64,000 bases of DNA from Gnomoniopsis sp. IMI 355080. Lineage: Eukaryota > Ascomycota > Sordariomycetes > Diaporthales > Gnomoniaceae. Both the position numbers and the translations under genes were made by a program. Below are positions 23,143 through 35,630 of this stretch, one piece after another. A model generated the notes under the pieces. It did not search any database. It was not told where the DNA came from and saw only the letters and a program-made list of their open reading frames with translations. The stretch is taken from NCBI GenBank assembly GCA_027946555.1, contig JAPEVC010000005.1, positions 62,001-126,000 of the forward strand, given 5' to 3'. The stretch's first letter is position 1. Each line of letters opens with the position of its first letter.

Positions 23143-26100
23143 TTACGAAGCTCCCCTGACACTCCACAATTCCTTCGACCAGCCCATCTCGCGCATCTTT
23201 TTGGCGCTTGTCTGGCCCGCCTTGCCGGTCTTCTTCTTCTCCTTCTCTGGCTCTGCAACCAGTGCCTTGCTGCAAGATGCGAATGCCTCAACAAGCTCCT
23301 TCATGCGACCAGTTCGAATGAATAACGCCGCTATATCGGAGTCGCGTTCCGCAATCGTGGCTGCAAGGTCCATTCCCTCCAAAAGATTCTCCCGTGTGAG
23401 CTGGCCTCCGGCGTACTGCAGCGCGGCCACGTAGGCGATAATCGCGTCGGGCAGGTAAGTTTCGCGGAGCTGTGCGAACTCAAACTCATCGTCCTCGTTG
23501 TTAGTCTCGAGAAGCCAACCCCTGAGGACAGGCTTCATGCCGGTCTTGGCCACACGGATCGCTTGACCCAGCTTCTCATAAAATTCTCGATTTAAGGGCG
23601 TGTGGGGGCTCGAGCTGGAGAGGTGTCAGTTGTATGATCAATGCGCTATATGCGAGGGTTTCACGTACTCTCTAGCAAACTCCGTTATGGTACCAACAGT
23701 CTCGATACCATCAAGGGCCATGACGAAGCTCTGCAACTCCCACATATTTTTCACTGCGAGAGCCAAGCGGGCCTGCGCGCCAAGCTGCTCTGCGTCACTG
23801 GCGCCATGGATCTCACCCAGAAGCACGTGCTCATTGGTAAGGAGTTCGTTGATGTAATCTTCAGCGGATTCCCCAACATCTCTATCCGCGAGAACCGATA
23901 TGAGTTCCTCAACTTTGACTCGCTCGAAAAAGTCGCGTGCGGCTGCCAAGTGTTTGTGCTCTTTGGGATTGGTCAGTACGTCGCATGCCGATGTTAGGTA
24001 GCGCACTTACTGAAGAAGTATTGGTAGATCTTGATACCAAATTCGCAAGCCATCAAGAGGTTACCCTCGCCTGCATATAGCCATTCCATTGATCGAATGA
24101 GGTTTTCGTGCACCATCTCATTGCGACCATCGCCACCAATGAAATCAGGAATAATACCCCGGCCGTAGGTGACGTCTGGCTGGGGGAGTTGTAGAATCTT
24201 GAACTGATCCTTAGCAGGATAGGTATTTTCGGCATGCTCCAACTGATTGAGGAAGTGTTGGGGCTGTTCCCTCAGGAACGTCTTTATGTCCAGACCGACT
24301 CTTCGGATCTGGTTGAGCAAAGCCACTTGCTCGTCTCGATCCCGGACATGGATCACATTCAAACTCAACGTCTCGTACCGCCGAGGTCCCGACAGTTGAG
24401 CGCAATAGAGGGGAATCAAAAGTTCAAGCTGCGCCAGACGGAGGAAGCTGACGTAAGCCGCAATTGCATGCTCTCCGACCATGTTTCTTCGATCGTCTGT
24501 CCAACCAAAGCTGTCATTCGTGGTTTGCAGAGCGTTGATCATGATTACGATGTGCGTGATCACCCGAAGACCGTCATGCTCAGACATCTTTGTGTACTTT
24601 GAGACGTTGCCCTCAGAAGGGCCGAGATTCAAGTCAGGAATGAGGAACGACTTGCCCTCCTGGTTGGCTTCGGTAGACAGAGCCAGGCCTTGTTGATAGA
24701 TGTAGGACTCGAGAGTATTCGAAAGGATAGCCCCTTGGAGAGCCTTAGCAGCTGTGTTAGCCTCCTTATGAGCTTGTCGGAAATAGGAGCCATCGGACTC
24801 GATTTGCTCAATCAGCTTCTTCGTGACGTTCGCCCCGTCGCCAAGGTATTGAACAGCGTCAAAGGAAGGCAGAGCAGATGACGGAGCTACGCTTGGTCCG
24901 AAACGTTTGACTAGGTACGAATCGAACTGCGTGCGAAGTAGGGCGTTATAGTGAGCGAAGATGAAGTCATCCCAGGTCTTGCAAACCGCAAGTACACTGT
25001 CGATATCACCAGAGAGTATACCATAGACCGCTCGTTCCCAATCGTCCGTGCCGCCTGACTTTACCAGCGCGTAGCACATACGCCGCCATAGTATGAAGGA
25101 AGATGGGTCGAAGTCGGGCAGGTCGTCGTCGCCAAGGGTTGATAAGGGGAGGGCAGAGATGGTTCCAGCCCTCCATACTTCTGTCCTCTCTGTACACCAG
25201 TCACGTATTTCAGCCATGCTACGGCCCCTCCGCAGAAGATGGAAGCACCCGAGCCAAATCGCCCGCTCGAAGTACTCATCGTGTGGCTCCAACTTGCGCC
25301 CTTGCCTTGTCATAGCATCAGGGTCGAGCTGTGTAACATATGCAAAGCCATCCATGTTGGAGGAGTCGGGCTCTAGAACGTGAGGAATGGCGTTGACGCT
25401 CTTGTGCAGTTTTATCGCCTCCCGAGTATGAAGCCAACCGTGTGACACCAGATCCCCTCTGTCCGCTTTCTGCTGAAATTCGTGGACAATGTCGTCGATG
25501 TGAGGCCCGGCGCTAGCGGTGGACTGCAGCCACTCCAGAACAGCCTTGCGCTCTTGAGCCACCGAGTCTGACAAGATGAACTCATCCCAATAGTCGTTTC
25601 GTGACTGCGGCGTGGCGATCGATCGTGGGGGTCTGGCGTTCGGGTCTTCGTGCCGCAGCGGTAAAAGTCGTGCCAAGAGGCCCCAGGTCTGTGCTTCCAA
25701 CTCCCATTTTGTCACCTCATCCACATCAGGGTTGCTCTGCGCCTCGTCCCCCTCGAAGTCGTTCGCGTCGTCACTGGAATGACTTGGATCCCAGCGACGT
25801 CCTCTGGCCAGCGTTTCTAAGGTCTGGCGCTCTCGTAGAACGGCGGCCTTTTCGTGTGTGAAGTCATGATAGCGGGCGACGAGTTTGAGAATACGCTCGC
25901 GCTTCTTGTCGGATGTCGCGTTAATCAGACCGCACTCATCGAGCCATCGCCCGAATTCCTCGACCTCGGGGCCTGCCTGGATGCGGCTCTGTTGGTAGGT
26001 GTCTTCTAGTTGAGCCATATCATCATCTGCAGAGTGAGGCATCAGTGGAATGTTGAGAGCAAAGGAGGCGTCGATCGAGGCTGGGCGGTGCTGCAGGGCA

Positions 26101-26333
26101 ACAAACCTTCGTCGCTTTCGTCGTAGCCAAACCCTGCGTCCGGCAGTCTGCGACGCGCAGACCACTGGTAGTCGCTTTGCAGCTGTAAAAACGCGAGTAA
26201 GTCAGAAAGGCAATCGACAAAGCGGTCGGTCTCACAATGTTCCACCACGCCTTGAGCTAATCTGAGCTTCACAAAAGAGTGGCCTTGGGAGACAAGGAAG
26301 GTGTACAATACGTACTTGTAGGCCTGGCGACAT
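23143..26333 (-). CDS. NUP84: Nuclear pore complex protein Nup84/Nup107
   Basis: Five exons: 26333-26316, 26182-26107, 26026-24011, 23960-23669, 23614-23143; 957 residues. The short first exon encodes MSPGLQ. The spliced N-terminus carries DYQWSARRRLPDAGFG and then the acidic DESDEDDDMAQLED. The body is alpha-helical, with EAQTWGLLARLLPLRHEDP, NDYWDEFILSDSVAQERKAV and ERAIWLGCFHLLRRGR, all typical of the Nup84/Nup107 solenoid. Other conserved stretches are HIVIMINAL and YLPDAIIAYVAALQYAGGQLT near the C-terminus, where Nup133 binds. Nup84 is a core member of the Y-shaped scaffold complex lining the nuclear pore. Introns 2-4 are 50-80 nt and the first is 133 nt; phases agree throughout. The length is somewhat above yeast Nup84 and close to other filamentous fungal forms. 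Confidence 0.92.
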
Positions 26334-27249
26334 GATGCACAAGGTTGGGCGGTGGGTTAGGAATTCGATTTGACGGGTCCCATGCAAGACTGGCAGACGC
26401 GTTCTGATTGGCGACCGAGCAAGACAAGACCCGCAGAAGAGTCACAGCGAATTGACACAGGTCGCGATGAGCTCCAGTGGTGCAGAAGCGTGGAACTGCT
26501 GGTCGGTGGGTACAAAATTGGACCAAGTTGTTACTACGGCCACTTGAATATTCGCTTATTCCCTAGCAGGTGAAAGGAGACACGCGCGGGCGGTGATAGC
26601 AATGGACCTGGAGTTCAAGTCGCGAATCGTACCTCCCTGCAGACCACAAGGACAAGGATAGGCATGTCTAGCGCCGACCCTTCGCTCGACGGATTCCATT
26701 CGGCGGACAATTTCTCCCATAATCGCTCGGCAAGAATATGTCGGACTTGATAGATAAAGGGTATCTTGAATTCTACATCATTTATCATAGAGGAGTATAT
26801 TTGTGTCGCTATGCTGCAGCTCGCAATAATGTGGTTCAAAGTCCCATTGACAGTCGGCGTTTTCAGATGCTAGAATGGACAGGGGACCCACCCTAGGAAT
26901 CGCCAATCACAGGTGGGGCGCAAAACTTATAAAACTGCAGGCCTGCGAAAATTCAGTTGGAGGTTTCTTCCCTTTTCTCTTCAACAAATGTCATCGGCTT
27001 TCATATTAGAGTCTCGGAGCAAGACTGTCACTACTTGCTCAGGTCTACGGGCCTCTTGCGCGCTCAATGAATGCCTAGATTAACTCGCTATCCTTTCCAG
27101 TTTGCCTGATCTTCTCTGTTTGGGCAGACGTTTGTCTTGGATCAGTGATACATGCTCCTGTAGAACCATCCTAGGTACCCATCTGGAATCCGACCACCCA
27201 CGAATGCAACACACAACACGGGTCGAGTTCGATGTCAATATGACTGGGA
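26334..27249. other. Intergenic region, NUP84 promoter / CMC4 3' side
   Basis: About 916 bases without a supported gene. It holds the NUP84 promoter at its left and the CMC4 3' UTR at its right. The ORFs present show no domain. Confidence 0.45.
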
Positions 27250-27640
27250 TTAGGAGTCGGCTTGTTTCTTGGCCTTGTTTATCATTCTGAGTTTGAGCTT
27301 GAGGAGGTCGGGCTGGGGACAGCTGGCGGACTTTGCGCCCTCTCCGTTTCGCTCGTAGAATGCCTGGCAGCACTCGTACAGGGCGTTGATGACGTCCTGG
27401 CACTTGTCCTCCTTGAACGTATTCCTTTTGAGGCAGTCTGCTACAGATTAGCCTGTGTGCTTGGTGTCGGCCCTCTTGAGCTGTACTCGAGAGGGTATTG
27501 CACATACCTTGAATTGCGCACTAGCAACGGTGGCGTTAGCTCTTGGTGATGCGAACTGGTACTCGGGCTAGAAGACAACGTACAGCTCGCGGGTGGCATG
27601 GAGGCTTCGCCTGGAGATCCTGATCAAGACCCTGCTCCAT
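27250..27640 (-). CDS. CMC4: Cmc4-type twin Cx9C mitochondrial intermembrane-space protein
   Basis: Three small exons, 27640-27584, 27520-27508 (13 bases) and 27437-27250, give an 85-residue protein that no single ORF shows. The spliced sequence reads PPCHPRACAIQDCLKRNTF then CQDVINALYECCQAFYE, with the cysteine spacing and the CAIQDCL and LY-x-CC-x-FY signatures of Cmc4, and ends in SCPQPDLLKLKLR. Cmc4 is a soluble intermembrane-space protein of the twin Cx9C class, imported by the Mia40 disulfide relay and linked to respiratory-chain assembly or intermembrane-space redox state. No cleavable presequence is expected or seen. The introns are 63 and 70 nt. Confidence 0.9.
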
Positions 27641-28834
27641 GATTAGCAAGTGCTGGAACGGAAAGAGACCGCAAATGCGCCATTTCATACCATCTTTTCT
27701 TCGGCCCAGAATGGTCCGGCCTGTATACAAATTGGTGTGTGAGCGCGAACACAAGCCTTTTTTTCCACGTTGCAAGCCAGAAACTTGGACGGGAAAAAGA
27801 GCAGGATGGCCCGGCAGGGGCCGCCCATGGTGATGTCAATTGCAGACTTGCGGCTCTGTAAACTCCGCCCAGTGCAGTGGGCCCAACATTGCTGCTGCTC
27901 CCCGGAATCACCATATCTCCCAAGAACCTCTACAACAACTTGCACTCAGATCAATCCTTGCTTACTATCTACCTCACTACCTTGAAGTAGTTCTGCCTGC
28001 TTGATTGACTGCTCATAGCATCACCCCTCCCAAAAAAAAGATATCTAATTTGTTGCATCAAGGAGAGCTTCTTTGCAGCAATGAACAAGAACAAGTAGTC
28101 AAGATTCAAGATGTCTTTGCATGCAAATACTTAGCAGGATAAACAAAGCAACAGTTGAAACCAAACATTTCATAGCAGCTTGCCTGTAAACAGTTTTGAG
28201 ATCTTGCTCTTTACTGGGGCACCTTCTTCCATGTGGCCTTCTTGCAACTCCTGGACATTTTTCAACTTGTCTACAACCTTCAATGAGCTATGTATGTCAA
28301 TGGATCCATTAGGCAAAGAAGCATCATAAAGACTTCTCTTCGAACCCTTCAGGCAGTTGGCTGGACTTACTGCAGGTCACTTTCAGCCCGAGAGAAGTGC
28401 ACACTTCAGCTGCTCTGAAGAAATGGAGGGTTCAGCGAACCATCCGGGAACCAGACGAGCTTTGTATGTAGGTACCTGGTCCGTGCTCCATTCTATAAGG
28501 CAAGTCCCCCACTCTTGGCAAGGCTGGCCGCGCCGATATCTGCGCAGTGTGCACTTTTCCCCCCAACTTCCTCAAAACACCACGCCAGCCATCGCCATAC
28601 CCTTTCTCCCCGCGACGACAATCTCACCTACAGGCTCGTCGCCCATCGATTAGTCGCCCACTGCTTAGTCGCCAGCATTCTCACACCCCACCTACCACAA
28701 AACTTCAGGTAAAATTGAGCTCTTCCCTCTTTGCCCCTCAAACAATTCAACCTTGAACACGCACAAAGTTCGAGCTGCCCTCCACCCTTTTTACTTACCC
28801 ACCTCACTGGATTGAAACCCTTCTAACGCCCATC
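27641..28834. other. CMC4 promoter and SUMO 5' region
   Basis: The left part (27900-28330) is AT-rich and featureless. From about 28550 the + strand becomes pyrimidine-rich, typical of a strong fungal promoter and 5' UTR. A candidate 5'-UTR intron runs 28709-28844 (donor gtaaaa, CTAAC branch at 28823-28827, acceptor gcag). No tRNA or other RNA gene was recognised. Confidence 0.5.
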
Positions 28835-29161
28835 ATGATTGCAGGCCACTACGAGTACGAGCGCCAGCCTGGCCGTCCTGTGGTCCCTAGCGGCAGCTCT
28901 TTCGATCTTCTCGTTCTCATCTGCTTCATTCTCACCTTCGCCATTCTCCTGTCCATCTTCGACATCCGCAAGTCCTTGAAGAATCGTCAACGCATCCAGG
29001 ATACCGAGGAGGCTTCCCCCGATACCGACGAAGAGGCCGCCATCGACTCCGACCTCATCATAGTTTCAGGCGAGGACGGCCACGAACCAGGTACCAACGG
29101 CGATGTCGGACAACCAAGAGAACGGCTCCCCCAACGCGGAGCAAGCCCCAGCCGGGGCTGA
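28835..29161 (+). CDS. Small single-pass membrane protein ORF overlapping the SUMO start
   Basis: A 108-codon ORF (ATG at 28835) reads MIAGHYEYERQPGRPVVPSG, then a clear membrane helix FDLLVLICFILTFAILLSIF, a basic flank IRKSLKNRQR and an acidic tail (TEEASPDTDEEAAIDSD). Codons are strongly biased to C/T-ending and preferred forms (TTC, ATC, CTC, GAC, GAG, CGC, AAG), as in real fungal genes and unlike chance ORFs nearby. It runs 59 bases past the SUMO ATG at 29103 in another frame. Its ATG lies within a candidate intron (28709-28844), so splicing would remove the start codon. It could be a true upstream cistron, a regulatory overlapping ORF or part of an unrecognised transcript. The family is unknown. 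Confidence 0.5.
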   Translation: MIAGHYEYERQPGRPVVPSGSSFDLLVLICFILTFAILLSIFDIRKSLKNRQRIQDTEEASPDTDEEAAIDSDLIIVSGEDGHEPGTNGDVGQPRERLPQRGASPSRG

Positions 29162-29508
29162 GCATCTCAACATCAAGGTCACCGACAACAACAATGAGGT
29201 GTTCTTCAAAATCAAGCGTTCGACCAAACTCGAGAAGTTAATGAATGCTTTCTGTGAGCGACAAGGCAAAACACTCCAGTCAGTGCGGTTCCTCTTTGAG
29301 GGCCAGCGTGTTCAGCCTACTGATACCCCTGATACGGTATGTAATTTATCCTATTTTGGCTGGCTTTGCTATCTTAGATATTTTCGCTCCATCTTGTCCG
29401 ACAAGATGACGTATACTGACATCGCATTCACTGTAGCTCGAGATGCAGGACGGTGACACTCTCGAAGTCCATCAAGAACAGGTCGGAGGCCATGGTACTG
29501 TCTACTAG
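29103..29508 (+). CDS. SMT3: SUMO, small ubiquitin-like modifier
   Basis: Two exons, 29103-29336 and 29437-29508, 101 residues. A flexible N-terminus (MSDNQENGSPNAEQAPAG) precedes the ubiquitin fold: HLNIKVTDNNNEVFFKIKR, KLEKLMNAFCERQGK, SVRFLFEGQRVQPTDTPD, and after the 100-nt intron LEMQDGDTLEVHQEQVGG. The precursor ends in GG followed by HGTVY, which a Ulp protease would cut to expose the diglycine that joins target lysines. This start is chosen because it gives the usual SUMO N-terminus. The ATG is preceded by a long membrane-protein ORF that overlaps it by 59 bases, which ribosomes would have to bypass or reinitiate from unless the upstream ATG is spliced out. Function is known from the family. 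Confidence 0.95.
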
Positions 29509-30707
29509 TTCCGGAAGAATGGGCAAGCAGATGGATGGGGCACTGGGCTTCTTCCATCTTCAATCTCATGGGCATGCCGGAGGAAGGTGATACCATCCAG
29601 AACTTCTTTACGTTGCGGTTATCTTACCTGGGATTGTCTTCACACATTGGGGAAAATGGGTTTTCAATGGAGTTCTCACATGATATGGTGGTGATCGTGG
29701 GCATGGACTGGTTGTTTTACACGGGAGGGCTCAACGTGTTTGCGTGTTTTATTCTGCTTTCCTAACTAGATCGACGAGGAGGTCATGCCTCTGGTGAGAC
29801 AACCGACGAGTTCTAATCTGGAAGAGACGAATTGGTTGAACGTGTGATTTGATGGGGGGAAAAGTCTTTGAACTTCTACCTTCTCCACGCTGCGCAAAGC
29901 TTGGCCATGTGTCTCTCCATGGCCGCTCCTGCTCTGGCGCCACTCAACGACGTCTCGCGTGAATCTCGTTCCAGAGCTTTTTGTGCTGCAAAGATCTGGA
30001 AAAGCGTTTCCGTCGGGGTGAGTCCGATATGAAAGGTCGTATGACCCAGGTGCTATTACAACCTGCAATTACTTCATTTGGACGAGGTGTGGTGAGAAAC
30101 CAGAGGTGTTGCACAACGCCCATGGAAGGCAACAGGAACAAACTTTTACCGAAACAGTCCGTTGATTATGCTCGCATGCGGATTGCTGCAATTCAGAATG
30201 CGATCAATATCAGTACAATCCATTACTTGTTTGATGGCTTCTCCAGTACCAGATGCAAGATGCGCTTGCGACCAACCAGGCCATGCTCTCTCTGGAACCC
30301 AAATGTAGTTATCCAATTACTTTCCCCCATCGAACAGGCCCGCGTCGATCCATCAATCAAAATCAATCAGAACAGTCTGTATCAAGTCCCGGTTGCGTGC
30401 ATGCGTTGTACCCTTTGCAATGCGTCCCTCATCCAAACTCCAAACGGTGCGCGGGAAGAGCAGAAAAAGCACTGAAGAGCAAAACACAGTATTGATCCCA
30501 TCGATCACGTTCCGTCCACAGCATCGTAAATTTCGTAAGTATGGACCTGCCGCCCTCATACGAGGACGACAGCCACCACTTACCTCCTGATTAATCGCCC
30601 CCATCAACCCATGTCTCTCATTGTGAGGCTCCCAAATAACGCCGCACAGTCCTGCGTGAGAACCGCTCTCTGCTGCACGAAAACCACGACCGAGCAACCT
30701 CGGGCAC
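29509..30707. other. Convergent spacer, SUMO / LIM protein
   Basis: About 1.2 kb between two stop codons. It contains the SUMO 3' UTR and the LIM gene 3' UTR. The ORFs present have no domain or codon bias. Confidence 0.45.
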
Positions 30708-33376
30708 TTAGCTCTTCAGCTCCCTCTCCCGGCACTTCGTGCACAGCACGACCATTTCTCCATCAGAACCATCCCTCGGGAAGATCTGCCCGTCGTCGAA
30801 ACCGCCCTGGCACGTTGCGCAACGAAAACACTCATCGTGCCACTCGCCTCCAAGCGCCCGGATGTATTGCCCAATGACCGCCGTCCGACACTTCTTGCAC
30901 TTGGGTGCTCGTCGCTCCGTTCTTTTGGTCTGGCAGTTGACGCACCACGCATAGCCGTCCTTCTCGATGTGGGTCATGCCCTGCTCAAAGGGATCGCCGC
31001 ACTCAGCGCAGAAGAAGTGCCCATAGTGCCAGTGATTGCCAAGAGCGACAATATGCTCACCCAAAATTGGTGTCGTGCAGTGCTTGCAACGGGGTGCGAA
31101 TAACTCGTGCCAATCCAGATGACAATAGAAGCGAAGACGTTCGTCACCATCCTCTGCCATGGTCTCACCCGGCTGCTCATCGAGAACCTCACCTGCTGCA
31201 CGACGCCGAATGCGCTCCAGTCGGGCTGCACGATTCGGATCGGGCTCGGGGCTGATCTCCAGTGCCTCAAGAGAGGTGCCACAGATGTAGCAGGTGAAGC
31301 ACTGTGGGTGGAATCGGTGGACACCGCCGGCGAGGGCGATAAAACGCCCCTCAATTGGCAGATTGCACTCGTGGCAGCGAGCGGTGGCCCGGGCTCCGAC
31401 CTGATTGGCGGGAGCAGGAGACCAGTGGCCTCTCGGCTTTGCGGCGTGTCGAACACGTGGGGCGTCCTTTTGTGGAGTCGGAAGTGGTCGGGCGGTGGAT
31501 TTGCTGTTGGAGTCTTCAGGGGTCACAATGACTGGAATGCTGGCGTCATTGTCTTCGTCGTCACCACCAGGGAGTACGATGGAGGGAATTGGAGGTTTGT
31601 CGTCGCCGGGAAGCACGATCGAGGGGATAGATGGTTGGTCGCTGGTGACCGAGATGCTAGGAACCGAGGGAGCTCTTCCTCCACTGTCTACTTGGATAGA
31701 CGGCGTGGGAAGACGGCGTGGCCTCGATGCCGGCGGCTCACGAGTCTCCGTAACAGCGATAGAAGGGACCGACGGGGTTTCTGGGAGGCGTCGGTGGTCT
31801 TGCCGGACCTGGAAGGCCCCGAGCGGACCACCTTTTCTGGTGTCTGGCTTCTCATCAGCTGCCGCGTCCGGGGCCTTCCAATTTTGGTCAAAGCTTACGA
31901 TCGGTCGACCGGGACGGTCGCTTACCGCTGAGGGGGTGGGAAGTTTGGGGCTCCGGTCCTTCAACTTCATAGATGTAGCTTGACGAATGTCATCACTGCG
32001 AATTTCCATGCCATGCTTCTTGGGTACGTCTTGGCGAACAGGACTCGGGGTCCGTGAACCGGTGCTTGAGGTGTAGTGCGGATTGCGAGACTGAGAGGGC
32101 GGGTTGCGGTGGATCTCATACTTGTTCAGCTTCGGAGCCTGTGCAACAGAGTCAGAAGAAGCCATTGGGCTTCCAGCCGCAAAAGACACTCGGCTAAAGG
32201 GATTCCTCCGCACGGGCAACGCTGTCGAAGTAGGCTTGTCAGGTGAAGGGGCCCTCTGAGAAGAAGTCTCGGGCTCCTCAGAGATCTGATCGGGGGAGGG
32301 GGTGCTGTTCCGCAGGAGGCTAGAACGACGTCGTTGAGACGACCCGGTCAAGCCGGTGTAGGGCTTTCCAGACTTGTTGGGCGAGACCGATCGGCCCTCT
32401 CCCGGGGGGCTCGGGGTTTTTCTGGAAGCAGCCATCGAGGTAGCAAAAGAAGATCGGCGTCGAGAGGAGCCGTGACCATCGCTCGATGAAGAGCTTCCTG
32501 ATACAGAGCGCGATCCCTGGGGTCGAGCCAGGCCAGTAGGCACAATCTCGTCACCATACAGGCCGGCACTAGCGGTCCTAGCATGGTTGTAGCTGTCCCT
32601 CCTGAGATGCTGCTTATATCTGTACGGAGCGCCAGGCTCTGGAGGCTTGACGCCATGCTGGTGTTGCCAGACCAGTTCAGATGCCTCGTTCAAGGCAGCG
32701 TCATAGAGACGTTCTTCATCAGGGCTAGACGGCACATCCTTCCCATCCTTATCCTCCATGGCTTGCCTCAGCGACACGGCCTCCTCTTTCTCCATCCATC
32801 TTTGACCTCTCTCCATATAGGTGGCACTGGGTACGACCTCTCCGGGCTTCAGGGGCTTGACGGCCTTGTCAGGGATGTAGTCCCGTCCTCGTCCGCTCAT
32901 ACTGGAGTATACAGAGGATACGCTAGGAGCCATGCTGGGCCGGGAGAAGTCACGGATGGAAGCGGTCTTAGGAGGTGAGTGGGAGTGGGTAGAAGCGGAG
33001 GATGGTTCGGACAAGGGGGGAGGGGTTCCCATGGAAGAGCGAGTGGCCGAGCCGAAGGAAGAACGGCCAGTATTACCCAGTGAAGGGCGGCCATCAAGGG
33101 ACTGACGAAAAGAGCCGTGGCGGGACTCGGAAGTGAAAGATTGAGGTTGGGGCCTCGCACCACCAGGCCTATTTCCTCGGTTGTTGCGAAGATCTCGGAG
33201 GTATGCAGCTGTCGAGGAGGACAGAGATGGTTAGCATTGATTGCGTCCAAGTTGTAATTTGAGGAAGACAAACAGAACTGCTCATTGTTCATGTAGCTAC
33301 CCTGAGTAGGCGCCTTCTTCCGGTCCGGAGACGTGGAAGGGTTGGCGGCCTCGCTGGGCTTGCCACGGTCGAACAT
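30708..33376 (-). CDS. LIM-domain protein (paxillin-like), three LIM domains
   Basis: Two exons, 33376-33301 and 33208-30708, 858 residues. Exon 1 encodes MFDRGKPSEAANPSTSPD; the 92-nt intron (gtagct..cgacag) joins TQ to AAYLRDLRNNRGNRPGG. Residues up to about 630 are S/P/R-rich and disordered, with many possible SH3 or phosphorylation sites. The C-terminus carries three LIM zinc fingers: CHECNLP..FTCYICG (about 637-727, with a long insert), CKHCTTP..FFCAECG..CVNC (about 733-785) and CKKCRTA..FRCATCQ..CTKC (about 796-851). LIM domains bind proteins, and fungal relatives (Pxl1 type) act at the cytokinetic ring and polarised actin sites; some are Rho-GAP related, but no GAP domain is present here. 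Assignment to Pxl1 rests on architecture only. Confidence 0.85.
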
Positions 33377-34993
33377 GATGCCTCCGGAGATCCTGCACAA
33401 TCAGGCCGAGTAGACCGAAGGTTGGTGATGCTGAGGGGTTTGGCCTTTACTCGATGCAGATGCAAAGAGAAGAGAATGACGGAAGAGAGGAGAGGAGGCG
33501 GCGAAATGGCGGGTGAGGCGCCCAAACCCCGGTTTATAAAATTGCTGGCTGGTCCGAGCTGTTGAGCTGGGCCGTTGTAATCAGAACGGCTCTGCACTGT
33601 GATGCCAAAGCAGGCAGTTGGAGCGAGGCGAAACGGGGAAAGGAGTGGAGTTCCGAATCGTGCATGTGAGTGAGGTAGCTTTCTCGGCGTGGGTGCCCTG
33701 TGCTGAACAGGCGACGGAAATTATCAATAATCCAACCTGGTTTTATTGTATCTCTCTTTTTTGGTCTTGCTCGAACAGTTGATTTTGATACAAAGACATG
33801 TGTTTACAAGAGAAGGACTCTGACAAAAGAAACGGACGACGACATCGGGCCTGGCTAATGATAAATATACCAAGGTACCGACATTGAGAGGTAGGGTCGT
33901 ATTGCTATAGACCAGGGCCCCATACTTATATGTTCTTGTTTATTTATCAGGTGAGTGGCCCAGTGATTAGAGTCATCGCAATGCAATGCGTTGCGATAGC
34001 GCCGACGCCATTGTGTTGCTAGGCGGGAGGGGAACACGTCTCTTTCACTGGTTGGACAGCCAACTTGCATCAGAGTCAACCACTCGGCAGGTTTCCTACG
34101 AAATGTGCTGGCAGTAGAGATGGAAACTCGGTTGTGAAAGTGAAGTCCGTAGGTGGTCTCCGTTGTGCAGAGAAGTTGCCGTGTTTACTACGCTTCCAGT
34201 TGCAGGCCGTTGCTCCGGTGCCCGACCAGGCTAAGACAAGCCCAAGCACATCCACTAAAGACCCCTGGCAAGCCCCAAGAGACACAGTTACTTTGCCGGC
34301 GGGCCTGGCAGCAGCGGGAAGGATGTCAACGATACCTACAAGACTGTACAGTACACCGAGTATGTAAAGCGAAGGTTTTCTGGGCCCCTGCTGGTTTTTG
34401 CTCCCTTGCTTCCGGAACTTTGTTGAGCTTGGGAGCTTGAAAAGACTTCACTTTTGATATCTTGATAAAAAATTTCTTCTGTCTGGCTTGTCCCCATACA
34501 GTACAAAGTGGACTGAACGGCGATTGAGGAGCTCCTAGCATGTCCGATTCGATACCATGTACATGTCCGGATCGCAGTCATTAATAAGCCCGCATTGTCT
34601 TCACTGCAGTTCACAGCAGTTCACACCGGTACTTGCTTGGCCCTGCAAGCAACTGGATCCACCTTCGAAACGAACCTCACCAACTGCAAGGCTGCCCTGC
34701 CGCGGCTGACGAACTGCACGGCCATGCGCAGAACATTCTACCAGCCCGTGTGAACCGCCTGATAATCCGCAATGTTGCAATCAGGTCGAGCGCTATGCTC
34801 CTGAAATAACCTGCCCCTGATCCCCAGTGCCCCAGTGTCCACTGATGCACGCAATTTGCAACGTCGACAGGCTTCTGAAGTGTATGCTCCAGAATCTTGA
34901 GACAAGCCTGGCCGTCCTCTGTTCCCTCTGCGCAATATTTGTTTGCCAACGCTGACCCCTGAAGTCCGCGGTCAAATGGACATCATGAGACCC

Positions 34994-35021
34994 GGTACAC
35001 CGGGTACGCCGGGTACACCGG
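34994..35021. repeat. Three tandem GGGTACACC-like units
   Basis: GGTACACC, GGGTACGCC and GGGTACACC follow each other directly. Each carries the palindrome GTAC. The array is short and its role is unknown. Confidence 0.5.
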
Positions 35022-35630
35022 AGCACGGCACGGAGCATCCAGTGCCATCCACGGAGTCACGGACCACTGCTCCTCAGGGGCTGCAATCTTGCCCAGACCG
35101 CCAGCTTCGCTCAAGACATAGTACTATGTACGGAATATTATATGTTGATGCCCTCGGTATACCCCAGCAGAGTCTCGACCCCCCGACCACGCCTTTAGAA
35201 GGTCGGATGCGGAGTCGTTTCTTCGCTAGTCAGCCACGGAATAGCCTATTTCCTAGATGGGCAGCGAACAAAGCACAACGTAGCCAACGGGTCAACCGCC
35301 TAACAATTTTCGAATGATCTGATATCACTACAAGTACCTACTTGGTAGGTAGACGTGTATGGATGTTGTGCCCCGCCACAGCCTAGAGCCACAGCAAATG
35401 ACTTTGCGTCTAGTGGCAACCCGGTCAAGCGCTCCCAGCCTTGGGCTAGCCCACTTCTCACTCCCTCGCCAGTAAAACGTTCAGCACCTATCTAATCAAA
35501 ACCCCGGGTACTGTTCTGGAAAAGCCCATGTGAGCATACGGATGCGTGATGGAGCACAAGGAAGCAACTCGGCTTCCGGGATTCCTCCCGACGAAATTGT
35601 CTACTGTTCCGGCGCGAAACAACGAATAGC

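Noticed and set aside
23994..26165. Starting Nup84 at the first residue of the long open frame
   Set aside because: That region reads an intron; splicing at 26183 and 26027 gives a proper ATG and the acidic DESDEDDDM stretch.
27900..28350. AT-rich stretch that might be a decayed mobile element
   Set aside because: No terminal inverted repeats, target duplication or coding remnant could be recognised.
34943..35317. 124-codon ORF with a PGTPGTPGTP run
   Set aside because: The run comes from the short GTACACCGG-like tandem repeat; the rest lacks codon bias or domains.
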